From Owenia fusiformis (taxonomy: Eukaryota; Annelida; Polychaeta; Sabellida; Oweniidae), in contig CAIIXF020000005.1 in the NCBI GenBank assembly GCA_903813345.2, positions 7,689,375 to 7,753,374 on the forward strand: a DNA stretch of 64,000 bases, read 5' to 3'. Position numbers and translations under genes: made by a program. The stretch's first letter is position 1; every line of letters begins with the position of its first letter. This document shows, piece by piece, positions 1 to 12,636 of the stretch. Under the pieces are notes generated by a model. It made no database searches. It had not been told where the DNA came from and saw nothing but the letters and a program-made list of their open reading frames with translations.

Positions 1-205
1 GCAGTTCTATATTACATTGTTACGGTCATACACCAAGCCTTGCAGAACTATATTACATTGTCACGGTCATGGCAGGCATTGCAATATAATACAGCATTGT
101 CGCGGTTATACCAGGCTTTCACGATAACATTACCACGGTCATGGCAGGATCCTTGCGCTACTTAAAAAACACTGAATAACATGGTGACGGTTACGCCAGG
201 CGTTA
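1..205. repeat. degenerate tandem repeat, about 39 bp unit
   Basis: About five diverged units with the core ACATTGTYACGGTCAT and a CCAGGC or GCAGGC step run from the window edge to about 205. The array probably continues to the left of the window. No coding signal is visible. Confidence 0.65.
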
Positions 206-419
206 GTCTTGCAACAGATAGGGTCTCGTCTGAAGTTTTGATTTTGACCCATTGACTGTTAGTCTACCAATCATATGTAAATAGTTCACTGTGAGTTCAA
301 GTTAGAACATCCAACCTGACCAGCCATTTATATATATTAGGGGGCAGTGGAAGAAGGGCCCTGGGGCAAGAGGGCCACCATGTTTGTTTTATTGTTTAAA
401 ATATATATCACCTGATATT

Positions 420-1192
420 ACAGTCAAAACAGAAATGTTTGGGAGTACTTTGAATTTAAAAAATAAGCAATCAAATGACCATATTGAAACAGTTTATGTA
501 AAAATAGAAACATTTATATTTATCCTAACTTTTGTATATTTTAGTTTGTTTTGTAATTTAGCTATCATATCTGTGTCCTCTAATATTTTGATACTTCTCT
601 GCCATGTTATTTTCGGAAAAATTAACATGGCTGAAACTCCCTAAATTACAAAAGGCCACAGCTTTGCTGCTACCCTGCGTGCAGAGTCTAGTTAAACTAC
701 ACTCTGCCTAGTAGAGACCATATTACAGTTTAGTAGCCCCGCCCCCAAGACGGGTACCGGTGACAGTTTGTTTTGACCAACACGCTGACCTTTCTTCCAC
801 CAATCAGCGAGCTTGAAGAAACATACGCCAAATGTGTTCTAATTAAATATGCACATGTCATTGGTCAATTCCAGCTCAACGATGACGTCAGAAGGAATGA
901 CCATATATAGAACGTCGGTCAAATTTGGCCGACGAACACTGATTGGCGCAATGAGTTCACAGGTTTATTTTAGTTTGAAAGAGTGAAGACGAAGCTCTTT
1001 TTCAAGAAGTGAAGTCAAACGAATGCAAAGGGTACTTTGCTGCACATTATACACTGATACATTACTATCTGAAATATACAAAAGTTAGGATAAATATAAA
1101 TTTTTCTATTTTTACATAAACTGTTTCATTATGGTCATTTGATTGCTTATTTTTTAAATTCAAAGTACTCCCAAACATTTCTGTTTTGACTA
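420..1192. mobile_element. foldback element with about 124 bp inverted arms
   Basis: The stretch 420-543 returns as its reverse complement at 1069-1192 with only a few mismatches; both arms share the core AAATGTTTGGGAGTACTTTG. About 525 bp of non-coding sequence lies between them. Part of that interior (around 671-694 and 986-1024) is also found at 17971-18080, so the interior belongs to a dispersed family. An 86-residue ORF at 384-644 runs through the left arm and is not considered a gene. Confidence 0.8.
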
Positions 1193-1363
1193 TACATGTA
1201 TCTCCTGACAGGGGATCATCATGGCACCGACCTTACCAGCCGTTGATTTTGCTTCATTAAGGCATCAGTTTTATACTGTGGCACTTCCCGAAAGTTGCCC
1301 TTGTTGCCTCATTTCTGTATGTCTGCGGTAAAAACCTATGATTCAAAGTATATGTAGTGTACA

Positions 1364-1567
1364 CAGGCCCGTAGCCAGGGGGGGTTCGCAGGGTTCGGGC
1401 GAACCCCCCCCTGGCCAAAAATTCTTTCAAAATCATGCAGTTTTTCACCATTTTGAGCACTTTTCAAGTGATTTTAGCCATATTTGGGCCAAAATTGTCA
1501 AATGTGAACCCCCCCTGGAAATTTTTGAAAACTGAACCCCCCTTGGCAAATCCTGGCTACAGGCCTG
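1364..1567. mobile_element. 204 bp MITE with 16 bp inverted ends and GTACA target duplication
   Basis: The element begins CAGGCCCGTAGCCAGG and ends CCTGGCTACAGGCCTG, which is its reverse complement with one mismatch. GTACA flanks it directly on both sides (1359-1363 and 1568-1572). The interior has C-runs and G-runs and no long ORF. A truncated relative lies at about 27590-27716. Confidence 0.8.
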
Positions 1568-2183
1568 GTACATGTAGTTATCTGTTAGAACAGTTTTTTT
1601 GTCTAACAGGGGCCTTTTTTTGCCCCATGATTACACAAAATCATTTTTTTCAACAGTGAGAAGCACATTTGCTATTCAGAAATTTATTTCAGAGGGGCCT
1701 TTCAGATACCAAGTATATCAGAGTACCAATGTCAATTGTTGTAATAAACATGGGTTCAGCAGACAGGAATTTTCTCAAAATATTTTATATCACAAGTTGT
1801 GAAAATGAATGCTCTTAGGGGGTCTGTACCGTCCTAATTTCCCCTAGAGATTTATAAAGAGTTATGCTGTCAAAGAACTCATGGGGTACTCGAAGAGGAT
1901 TGAGGACTTTAGATCCATTGGTTGAATGCCATAATTTGTAATATCATTGGAAATCAATTGAATGAATCAGTGTTTCTGTAGACATCTTTTTACAGTGTAA
2001 TATGTACATTACATGTATAACTGTTTCGTTTTACATTTTCCAGTGCAACAGCAAACATGAGCAAAGATGAACAATACATTTACTGAACCATAATAGCTGG
2101 AACTAAAAGATGTCAATCCAATGTGATAACCTTGAGATTTGACACAATTTACATTCTCAAATATAGCTCATACAAGAAATACT

Positions 2184-5100
2184 ATGGCAGTGATACGATG
2201 GAGAGGATGGTCTGTTATTACTCCCTTAACAAATCCACTGAAGCGGGCATGGATGAATCTGAAACTAACACGGAACACATTATTTTATAACTCATTCACC
2301 AACTGGAGTGCTGTGATGGACACTCTTTTCGCACCTATGTTTTGGTGTGTTGATAAGTTTGTTCACTATCTCGGGCCAGTAAGTAAAACTGTAGGTCTTC
2401 TATCGTTAAATGCTAAAATCGTGAACCATCAACAATCGGACATGGTATGTTTTATACCATTATGCTTTTGATGATCCAATAATCCACAATTCAGGTTTTC
2501 ATCATCTAAAAATGTCTCAATGCAATATCCAAAACATATGTTGGACTCAGTTCGGCATGCTTTTGTGTTCTATAAATGTAGGATTGGTGTCCATCATACG
2601 ATAATACCCTTCATTATGTTTAAGTTGTTGTCTTGAGCAACCTGTTTGGGTTATCAATCATCAATGAATAGGTTTTCGGATTATTTTCACATACCGTATT
2701 CTCTGTAATTAGCGCCCAGGGCGTTTAGAAAATTGAAAATACATTATTTAGACCATTCTAATAAGCGCCCATGTATGAAAGAAATCAGAAATCCCGAGGA
2801 ATTTCATGTATGGCAATTTTTCTTGACAAGAATGCATTTCTTCAACATATTTTTATAATAATATGACAAGTGCTGTTATTGGAGAGAATACGGTAAAGAT
2901 CGCTTAGACAATATTGACAGTGGTTGAAGACCCGTCTATGTCTAATTTATTTCCGGCACGCCCACTTTGTCATTATCGCCGATTACCTTCAATATTTCCA
3001 CTAGAGACTGCTGGATATCGATCTAAAGTTATACATTATTTCTAATTTGATGAGAGATCATCATTATTCGTGCAAAAGTCGTGTAAAAGTCGAGAAACAT
3101 TAAAAAGAAACCAGAAAGTTCACGACCTTGACATGCGCAGAACATCTGCGCAGTAGCTTTTGAAATTTCTGAATGCCGATAAAGAACAATTCCTTCATTC
3201 ATTATGGACTATTTGGAGACAATATTAGCATGGTATGGTGTGGGAAGCACCCATCGATAGATATGTATCGAGAGGATGCATAGAATTACAAAACGCGTCG
3301 TGTTTACAGCAGTTTTAGGGTAAGTACTCTATTATCGCCCGCTCCTTGATTTTGAGAAATATTTTTTTCCTGATACATTCTTCAATTCTTGTTGATTCCT
3401 CGATGTTTCTTGAACTTTGTGAAGCGGGGTGGGCGCTTATTAGAGAGTGGGCGGTAATTACAGAGAATACGGTATGTTTTCCTTATAATGGGATTATTTG
3501 ATGATGATTGACTTACATTGTATGTTTATAAATATAAGGTAATTCAAAAAATTATTCAACAAGTCAATCAGTCAAAATACTAATAGGGAACTCATGTACA
3601 GTAAAACCTGTCTAAGTGGAACACATTTGATACCTCTAGAAGTGTTCCACTCATAGATGCTCAATTAACATTAAATCAGTTGGTCTTGGGACTCTGAAAA
3701 GTGTTCCACTAGCAGAAGTGTTCCACTTCTAGAGGTGTTCCACTTTGGTTTCACAGTGTTTATTCAAAGTTAAAGGTATTGTAGGGTGATCCTTTGTCTA
3801 ATACCCAAGCACTGCTTTTTCAGATTTTTGTGCTGCTTGTGGTTGTACTCACTACAACAGTGGTTGTGATATTTTATGTCTGCCTTCTGCCCCATAAGTA
3901 CGACCTCAGCCTGGGATGGACCATATATCACCTTATATTTGGGCATTGGTTGCTTATTAACATTGTGTTCAACTACTTCATGGCAGCCTTTACTGATCCA
4001 GGTCATCCTCCTCAGGTTGGTGTATTTGATAATTTGATTGTGTGTAATTATCTCTATTATTATAAGTGTCTTATTGTCTAATGCTATGATAAATGTTAAT
4101 ATATTTAAAAAAAATATGGTAACCCTTTTCGTCACACACACTCAAACTATCAAATGTGTGTGTTTCAGGCAGTTCCAGAGGTAGTGTCTATATGTAAGAA
4201 GTGTATTGCCCCTAAGCCTCCCAGGGCCCACCATTGTAGTATATGTGATACTTGCGTGATGAAGATGGATCACCACTGTCGTATCCTTTCTTATCAACAA
4301 ATGGATTTACATATAAATCAGCAGGGGATTTGTACATCTTTTTTTATTAACTTTCCTGAAATAAAATTTTTATCTTTATTTATAATTGTTCCCAGCATTA
4401 TAGAAAATGAGGTATTGTTGGAGCTATTGCCAATGTCAGGACAAATATCCATCAAAGGATTCACGCATGGGAATATATAATTCAATTTTTCAAAATTTAA
4501 GATGTTTGATTTTAAATTTTGTTAGCTTTGCATAAAGAAACAATTGGTGTGCTATCCATGTATATGGTCCAAAAACTAAGTATCTCTTCATTATGATATA
4601 CAACTTTGTTATGTTGTTTTCTGAACATTGTAATCCAGCTTGGCTAAATAATTGTGTCGGCCACTATAATCATCGCTACTTCTTCATGTTTTGTACCTAC
4701 ATGTGGATTGGAACGATCTATGTTTGTGTGTGTGCCAAGGACCTCTTCAGGGAACACTTCCTTGGGCCAGAGGTTAAGCACTTTCATTTTATTGAATAAG
4801 GGAAAAGATCAACATGAGGGGATCTGAAAAGATTTTTTTGTTCCATTCAGTTTACTTTATCATAAAATTATATTAGAACTCACCCATTTTGAGCATATGG
4901 TCCAGTTTATACAGATGACTTATTATAATGATTTTGAATGTGAATAAACAGGTGATGGAAAACCATTACAACAGTGAAAAACATTTATAAGTTAAAAATG
5001 TTATCCCCCTTGAAATAACAAGTGAATATCCTGCAATGGTAAAGACATGAATGAAATAAGAAAATATGTAGCACCATTGTCTTCTTGTCATAATTATATA

Positions 5101-6741
5101 ATAACTTATTCCAGGGTTTTGCTGCAGTTACTTTGGCTCCACAGGCCGTGATGCAATATTTGAAGAAAAAAACTCAGATGTATGAACAAATAGAAGAGTC
5201 AGAGGTATGGTTTTCATAATTTATTGTATTTTATTAGAGACACTGTCACTCAGAGGGGACGATTTGGTACCCCCTAATATCTTTAACATTACTAGTAACT
5301 GCCACATTCAAAATTTTATGCAAAATGTGTTGATTTGTTGATGGTTACAACTAATTGATTGAATTAATTTTGGTTCATTGAAAATTCAGTAATTTAGGTT
5401 AATCAATATGTTGAAAACCAACAAAGGTGTTGGTTTGAACTACCTTATATTTTGTACTGTATATTTATCCATTGAGAAAAAAATATTCTAGGATGGAAAA
5501 ATTTAATTCAATCAGTTAGCTCCTTTCAGAGTATGATAAAGTATTTCAGACCATACTGTGCCTGTTGTTTGTTTTGTCCATTAATTTTTTACTCTACTGC
5601 AATTCCATATATTTTAAAAATTATTGTCAAATATTAAGTTCCTTTGTAAGCTCTTTAAAAGATTATCACCAGTAAAAAGTTGTTGCTATTTTGTACTTAA
5701 GAGAGTGGGACTCAAAAATAAAGTGAATACACCTTTCCAATAAATCCTGGCACCTTTTGTCACATCAAAGAAACTAAGGTATATGAGTTAGATTGATGAT
5801 GTCATTGGTGGTAGGTAGCAATCTGATCAAGTAAAAATAGCCTTAACTTATTGCTAATTTTGTAGTTTTGTAGCTAAGTACAACCAATGACATCATCGAT
5901 ATAGCCAATATATTATAGCTCCTTTGATTTACCAAAAGGGGGCAGAGTTTATTGGAAAGGTTTATTGCATTGAATTTGCTGATTTAAGGTTGAGCCAGGT
6001 TGTTAAGGTATATTGAATCTTTTATAGGTGGCTGCCTTATCTGAAGACATTGGAGAGATTTCTGATGAAGCCATGTCCTGGTTTCACCAGTGTATTATAT
6101 ATGAATTCCTGCTATGTAGCGGTGTGGCTGTAGCTCTGGGCTTCCTTGTGGCTTGGCACGGGCGGCTTATCACAAGGGGCGAGACTAGTATTGAAGTACA
6201 TACAAATAAAAAAGAACGTGCCAGATTAAAAAAGAAAGGCTTAGTAAGTATTTTAACATACTGTAAAATTGTATTATACTTCAGAGATAATGCACATATA
6301 TATTTAGTGTGACATGACATGACGAATATATGGAATCACCCACTATGGTCCTTCTGTCTATCCATCAACAATTTATGGACAAATGAAATGGGATATACTT
6401 TTTTCCACCATATGTGCTTATCGCATGCTGCCATTTTAAAATATTTTGGGAATAGATTGTGTTTTATTGTTATTTATTTATTTCGTTGTTATTCTTTTGT
6501 AAATGATCGTAAGTTTGGTTTTCGTTAAATAGTACTAAGCCCACAATTTTATTTCCAGGTTTTTAGAAACCCTTATGACTTTGGTCCAGTAGGTAATTGG
6601 CGTAAACTATTTGGCTTAGGACATGGTCGGACATTTCTGCGTCATATCTTACTCCCATCCACCCATGCTCCACTAGAGGATGGCTTAAAGTGGCAAACAA
6701 CTACATATAAATTAGAAGATTCTCCTTTACTCCTGTTATGA
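2184..6741 (+). CDS. ZDHHC16: DHHC-type palmitoyltransferase, ZDHHC16-like
   Basis: Seven coding exons: 2184-2378, 3824-4015, 4169-4280, 4639-4772, 5115-5204, 6028-6243 and 6559-6741. All junctions are GT-AG and in phase, giving 373 residues against about 377 in vertebrate ZDHHC16. The cysteine-rich domain starts at about residue 138 (CKKC, then HHCSICDTC) and leads to DHHC at 163-166 and [16 protein letters not shown]. Hydrophobic segments lie at about 66-88, 105-117, 180-197 and 255-275. The family's C-terminal motif GETSIE and the NKKER stretch follow the last membrane segment. The enzyme S-acylates cysteines of ER and Golgi membrane proteins, the DHHC cysteine being the acyl carrier. The start could also be the in-frame ATG at 2139 (388 residues); 2184 was chosen because it gives the family length. 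The TGA stop is at 6739-6741. Confidence 0.93.
2692..3474. mobile_element. MITE-like element(s) in ZDHHC16 intron 1, ends TACCGTATTCTCTGTAATTA
   Basis: The left end TACCGTATTCTCTGTAATTA (2692) pairs with an inverted copy ending at 3474 with one mismatch over about 27 bp. The outermost TA on both sides may be a TA target duplication. A further inverted end, GAGAGAATACGGTA, occurs at about 2881-2894, so a copy of about 200 bp may be nested in or adjacent to the longer unit. No ORF of note. Confidence 0.65.
3599..3758. mobile_element. small inverted-repeat element built on GTGTTCCACTT motifs
   Basis: The left side ACAGTAAAACCTGTCTAAGT and the right side ending CTTTGGTTTCACAGTG are imperfect inverted copies. 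Between them AGTGTTCCACT recurs four to five times in both orientations. It lies in ZDHHC16 intron 1 just before exon 2. Confidence 0.55.
4169..4772 (+). CDS. ZDHHC16: ZDHHC16-like exons 3 and 4, catalytic DHHC domain split by an intron
   Basis: Exon 3 (4169-4280) carries the zinc-binding cysteines and ends one base after the DHHC cysteine codon. Exon 4 (4639-4772) starts CTTGGCTAAA, so the proline codon of DHHCPW is formed across the junction (phase 1). The 358 bp intron reads through a false ORF at its start. All residues known to matter in the family (DHHC, and the zinc cysteines and histidine) are intact. Confidence 0.93.
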
Positions 6742-8689
6742 CAAAAGAAAACTCAGTAGCACCATGACAAGGAAGATATTGGCTTAAATCAGAGACATAT
6801 AAAAATGGATGAATATGGGAATTCATTCCAAACTTAAAAAATGTGTCTCATTGATTGTTCATGTACAATACATTGTTATGCTACTATGAATGTTTATGGT
6901 GCTACTGAGCTTATGTAGTAAATTAAGAGTGCAACTGAAATTATTTAGTGATTTTTTAAATTAAGAAAATCTCCTTGGGAAGTCTTGAAAAATTATTTTT
7001 GTTCCATATGAATTTTCTAAAATCTTTCATGTAGATCCAGATGATGATTATGAACATGTAATTTTCATAAGTAGAATTACCATAAATGAATCAATTCAGG
7101 TATGCTCCATTATTAAATCAGCTAAATATATCTGAAATCAGAAAATGTACAAAAGTATACAAATAGAGTTCATCATAATGTAGTATTTGTAATAATGTAA
7201 CTTATAATTTGTAACTTGTAATTTTATATCCAGAAAATGTTCAACTTATTTTTGTCATTGCAGGCATTGGCAAGATATTCCAGTTCTTTTATATAAAATC
7301 TTTCCATATTCTTATTTTGTTTGTACTGATTAATAGATTCCTAATTTTGATAAAGTAATGAAATTGATAATTCATAGTTAATTGATAGTGCAACAATTGA
7401 TACTTGGTCAGAATGAGGGGCCAAATCAGAATCTTCAGGGGTGGTAAGGTATAACATCAGAATTAACATGGATGGCGTGTTATTTTAAACTTGACAAACT
7501 TTTGTAATGGTTAGTCTTAGTCAAATAACTTTTGCAAACAGACAATAATTTCGGTTGACCACTCAAGCTGGTCTTGTATAAAACCTAATCCACTCTTACC
7601 CTCGTCATTCATATCCAAATGGACGCCTTGTGTAGAAGGTATTTGGCGGTGCACAGATCCTTGATGCAAGAATACCCTCAAGGTTACAGACTTTAGAATA
7701 ACATGACATTCATTTTGATTTCGATGTTTTATCGATCTTCACCATACCCCCTAAAATTTGAATGTGTACCATTAAAACACACTTAGTCTCTGATCCTTTG
7801 ATCTGGTCCTTCATACTGAACAAATGTGACATGCTGCACTCATTCAATTTTAATTCAAAATAGTATTCAAAATAATAAACAAAAAGATCTCATAATCATT
7901 ATTTATTTCCCTAAATTGTTGACTTGTATTTTGCTAGAGAGGTGGGAGTACAGTAAATAGATTTTTAAAGTTGCAATATACTTGACTTGCTTATAAAACC
8001 TACCTCTTGGCATTATAATTCATCGGGGCACATTAACATGAGACAGCAATTTGTAAAATCATAGAACAGAACATAAAAAAGTGAAATACTTCCTTTAATT
8101 TGTTTTTACCTGGGAGCATTTTGATATAAACTTGAATATAATGACGGTTGTTGATAAAAATAAATTTCATACCTATACTGGTTAACAAAGTGTTAATTTT
8201 GTGTTTTATTGGGGAAATAATTGCATTCGGGAATTAAGTGTTATAAAGACTAAATATCTCAAATAGTAGAACAAAAACGTTAGATAAGTATTAAATGGTA
8301 CCATAGAAACTGGAAATCCAGGTACCTGGGGCAAATAAAGAATTGAGAGAATGACCCTAACTATCTATGTTTACATACATGATAAACTCTCAAACACATT
8401 AAAACTTTAAGTATTCATCTTACATCATCACTAAGCGAGATGTTCAAACGTATATCGTCTTTCAAACAAAAACAGCGCTTTGAAGATACAAAGACAACGC
8501 TGTGTGTTTTTTAATGATACAAACACCAATTTATGTCCTACTAAACTATATCATGGAGATTCGGAGACAATCAATTTATTAAATTATTAAGATTTAACAT
8601 TTTGCAAAGTGTCTTTATTTGTGTTTTTTTTATTTATCATGACCTATTTATATCAAAGCTGAATCATTCAATCTGGCTCAATCCACGAT
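6742..8689. other. non-coding stretch downstream of ZDHHC16
   Basis: AT-rich sequence with no recognisable gene. The 3' UTR of ZDHHC16 lies at its start. The AATAAA at about 7874-7879 is a possible but weak polyadenylation signal, more than 1 kb from the stop codon. Confidence 0.5.
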
Positions 8690-10320
8690 TAAAACAACAC
8701 AGTTGTATACAATCCAACACCAAGCCACCATAACAAAAGCAGGCACAACCAATAGAATACAACCAAAGTGTGATATTAATATATAGGCTACAGATGTTTT
8801 CTCCAACCGAAGACAACATCAATCACACAACACAATCGTGCACAACCCGACACCTCACCAGATTGGACACAACCCACCCCATGATCAGCATAACACAATC
8901 ACCATATCACAACCCATTGTCAAATTAAAAACACAATAAGGTATAATCCAATACCAAACAAGCACAGCACAACCAGACAAACAACTACCAAACACAACCG
9001 ACTATCAACTTACACAACATGATCCACAGGTAGCCTTAAAACAGGGTTTGAGGAAAATGTGTAAACGACCGACTAAATCATGTGTAAAAGACTGACCATA
9101 TGTGTAGCCTTAACTTATTATCTATATAATTCGATTTTGAATACATGTCAATCGTAGGCATTGTTTTTTACCCATTTTGTTCTTTTCAATTAAGTTAAAA
9201 TGGTTAAAACGAAAGGCAGGCAAACACTTATTTTATGGGACTATATCCTAATATTAATAAAAATTGTTATTGTCATACTGATTACTGAACACGATGTGTG
9301 TTCTCTCCTGAGGGTTAAAAGTGACTAACCATTAGAAAGCAATTTTTGTCACATTGAATGCAGTTTTTACCAGATTGACGATTGACTGAGAAATCAAACA
9401 TTACGTATTCATCTTAAAGGATGATGACATGATTTAAAAGACCAAGGAATGTCTTTTGTTATTTTCATACTAAACATAATGTAATGTTACGTGCGTTTTC
9501 TCATCATGATCAAAAGTGACTAACCTAAATAAAATTGGTCTTCAAACAACTCAAGGCATCACTAAAAATGACATTACAGACCACGACGATGTTACGTTTT
9601 TCAGTTGCGTTTTTCATCGTGATCTGAAATGGTTAAACACATTTTAATAACGACCTTGTTAAGGTACTATTGTCATTGTATTCTTAGTTTTTAGTTTTAT
9701 TTTCCTCTTCTAAGTTTGCATCTATTCATCTTCATGTAAAGGACAAACAGACATCCGACCACCAACCACGTGTGCCAAACTGCAGAGAGTGGCTGGTCGG
9801 TCGTGGCCGGCGGTCGGTCTTTTTCGTAAACCTTCCGATAAAACAGAACATGACACAATGTTGAACACAACCAATCCAGGCACAACCAATAAAGCATCCC
9901 CAGACTATTAAAACAATATGACTTAACCAACTCTTCAGCCAGAGACGCATCCACAACACAATTCGACAATTCAGTACTTTACTCGATTGGCTAGATTGTG
10001 TAAAACCTGCCACCCGGCCAGCATTGCATAATCACAACACTGCATTATACAATCCATTGTCAAATAGACATAATACAATATTGGTACAATCCAATAGCAA
10101 ACTCACACAACCATGACAACCAGACAAACAACCACCAAAACACAACCGATTGTCCAACTAACACAACACAATTGGGGACAACCCAACGATAAACCAAGAC
10201 AACTAAGCTGAAAAACCAAACGTAACGTAACCCATCGTTTGATTGTACAATACAATTAGGCACAACCAATAGTACACGACCAAATCGTGATACCAAATAT
10301 ACCCAACCAGCTCCCTAGAT
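8690..10320. repeat. AC-rich, strand-asymmetric degenerate repeats (CACAACC motif), two blocks
   Basis: Blocks at about 8690-9020 and 9840-10320 are packed with short variants of ACACAACCNA and GGCACAACCAAT, with few G bases on the plus strand. They are separated by about 800 bp of ordinary AT-rich sequence. The blocks share longer segments, such as AACCAGACAAACAACYACCA at about 8971 and 10118, so they look like diverged duplicates. Minus-strand ORFs through them read as low-complexity W/V/C-rich peptides and are not taken as genes. Confidence 0.6.
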
Positions 10321-10420
10321 AATAGATATGGGTCTATTTTTAAACCCGGGAAATAAACCCTAGATGTGGAATGGACATTTTGAACCTCATAGGCTGCCCC
10401 TATACAAAAGAAGACGAGTA

Positions 10421-10433
10421 CCCCCCCCCCCCC
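10421..10433. repeat. poly-C run of 13
   Basis: Homopolymer tract; its length may be unreliable in assembly. Confidence 0.7.
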
Positions 10434-12636
10434 GTTTTAAATATAAAGAAGACTGCCCCGAAGCTACAAATTGAAATGATATGATGGCGCGATTTGAGAC
10501 TAATAAAATGATAGACAATTACAAATTCTCTTTTCTAAGGAAATATGCAATGACATACATCATCCACATTCATGACCTGTGGTTCACCACTTACAGTCAT
10601 TTAGACCTACATTCTATAGCAAATATTTGTCAGTGTCCAATTTTATTGGCCGTCCCTAGGCTGTCAAAGGACTACGCCCCGACGTAGGCGGATTTCCACA
10701 TACCCTACCCACCCACCATGCAGGGTCTGACTTTATTTTTAACTTCTCTTGCATGATCTATTTCGAGAAACTATTTCCCCGGGTAATTTCCATTACTCTT
10801 GAAGGAAGAAGACTACTCGATCAACCTTCTACGTCACCGACCAGCTGTTCAAACTGATCGAGCGATTTCACTTGTAAATCGGCAATACGACCTGGTATCC
10901 TCATGTTTTGCTTTCAGAAGAAGCTAAGCCTGAAATCTAAATTATACAAACGGTACGGGCTATGCAAACACTTGGAATAACAACACCTTTCAAGCTAGAC
11001 GCGGACGGAGACGTAGATAACAGTATCCACGTCCTTTATATCATGACAAGTTATTTTATAGGTATTTTTATGATTAGAGCAGGTCACAATGACTGGATGT
11101 TATTATCTTATAGTAGTCGACATACTTAAAGGAATCCAACACCTTGCAAAACTTCTTAACGGAGAGGAATAAGGGAAAATGCTTGCCGGATTCTGAATCT
11201 GTGTATTTTTTAATGATTTTTCACCGTCTTAGAATTTCAATTTTTTTCCTTTGAAAAAATGAGATTTGCATTGTTTTCCAATTAGACAAATGAGTAAACA
11301 TGAATAGCCCGAAATCTAACGGTGAGATTTTGTTTTAAAAAATCATGGATATCAAGGCTAAATATAGCTATACAATAAACATAAAAAAGCAATGCTTGGA
11401 CTCGTCATATTCACACAAAAAATTAATTAGTAAATGAGGTTTGATATTTGTGAGAATAAGTTGTACGAGTCGCAATGCTCTACAAACACCAGACTACAGG
11501 GTGGATTAGGATCAATGACACACATAAAAATTGATTTAAAAACATTTCATGATAATTATCTCAAACAAAAGCAGTTAGCGAAGGATACATTTCATTACAC
11601 TCAATAAATAGTTATCACTTTTGACTATATATACATATCTCATGGGAATGTATTTCCATCTGCTCAAGATATCATATTTTAGCTTCGAAAATCACAATCG
11701 TTGGATAATACATTTGTCTCAGAATGATAGGCCACCCTGTAGCAATGTAGCTTTCACTTGAAGTGTACCCTTGAGAATAATGAACTTACTTTCAAATTGG
11801 TCTTGCTTTTGTGGTGTATGTGGCATTTTAGCAAATCTGCCACGCTCATTTCTTTCCAGAACCATCTTGTTCACATGTAACACTAGGCTATACGCGCATG
11901 TATAGACAGATGACATAGATATACATATAAATTATATATTGCACCTGTATTTACTTACATGGGAATATTCCCTTTGGAAAAATGCAAATGCATGAACATA
12001 TATTTTCATCTTATATATGACTTCAAGCTAACATATTATTTCATATTTATATTTTCATAGTTAGTCTAACATAAATAATAGATCCATGAGAACAATATTC
12101 TTTGTTTTCTTAAAAATTGATGGGTTTACTGTGAATTCAATAAATTACAATTTGCAAGGGGTAAGTATACCGTATGACCTTAGTTGCAAAGTACTGTTTA
12201 TATATGCAGCTCAATAGCATAAAATATGTTGAATGAAGCATATGGTGGGGATTAGTCGTGTGACACACAAACTGACCAATACATGAGGGTATTAGCTACT
12301 TTTCACAGAAACCAAAGGAGGACAGTGATTTTATTTCAACTGGGAGCTTACCTCCACACGACTGATCATGTGACCATGGTGTTGGGTCCCTTTAAGGTTC
12401 AGCTGGAAAGTAACATTTTGGTAAAAAATTGCTATACCTGCACATGTTATTTTCTGGTACAAAATTTAGTATGAAGGCATGTGTGTATTTCCTTGCTTTT
12501 TTCAGGAAAGTATCATTACACTGTCTACTGTTTGAAACTCCTCTCATCAGATGGTCTCAGATCAGGAAGATTTTCCTGTCACATCTTTCTGTTTTCTAAA
12601 CGTTAAATGTATAGGTTTCTTAAAATCACGTTTCAG
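10434..12636. other. non-coding stretch upstream of the esterase gene
   Basis: No gene recognised. The missing 5' exon(s) of the esterase, including a signal peptide if there is one, may lie here or to the left. A short ATG frame at 12472 encoding MKACVYFLAFFRK with a usable phase-0 donor at 12511 is one weak candidate. Confidence 0.4.

Noticed and set aside
384-644. 86-codon ORF
   Set aside because: It overlaps the left arm of a foldback element and is low-complexity; no protein family features.
9697-10296. Minus-strand ORFs of 78-93 codons
   Set aside because: They are translations of the CACAACC-rich repeat and give W/V/C-rich low-complexity peptides.
12283-12474. 63-codon ORF as a first esterase exon
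   Set aside because: It has no signal-peptide character and no donor that joins in phase to 12637 without a forced model.
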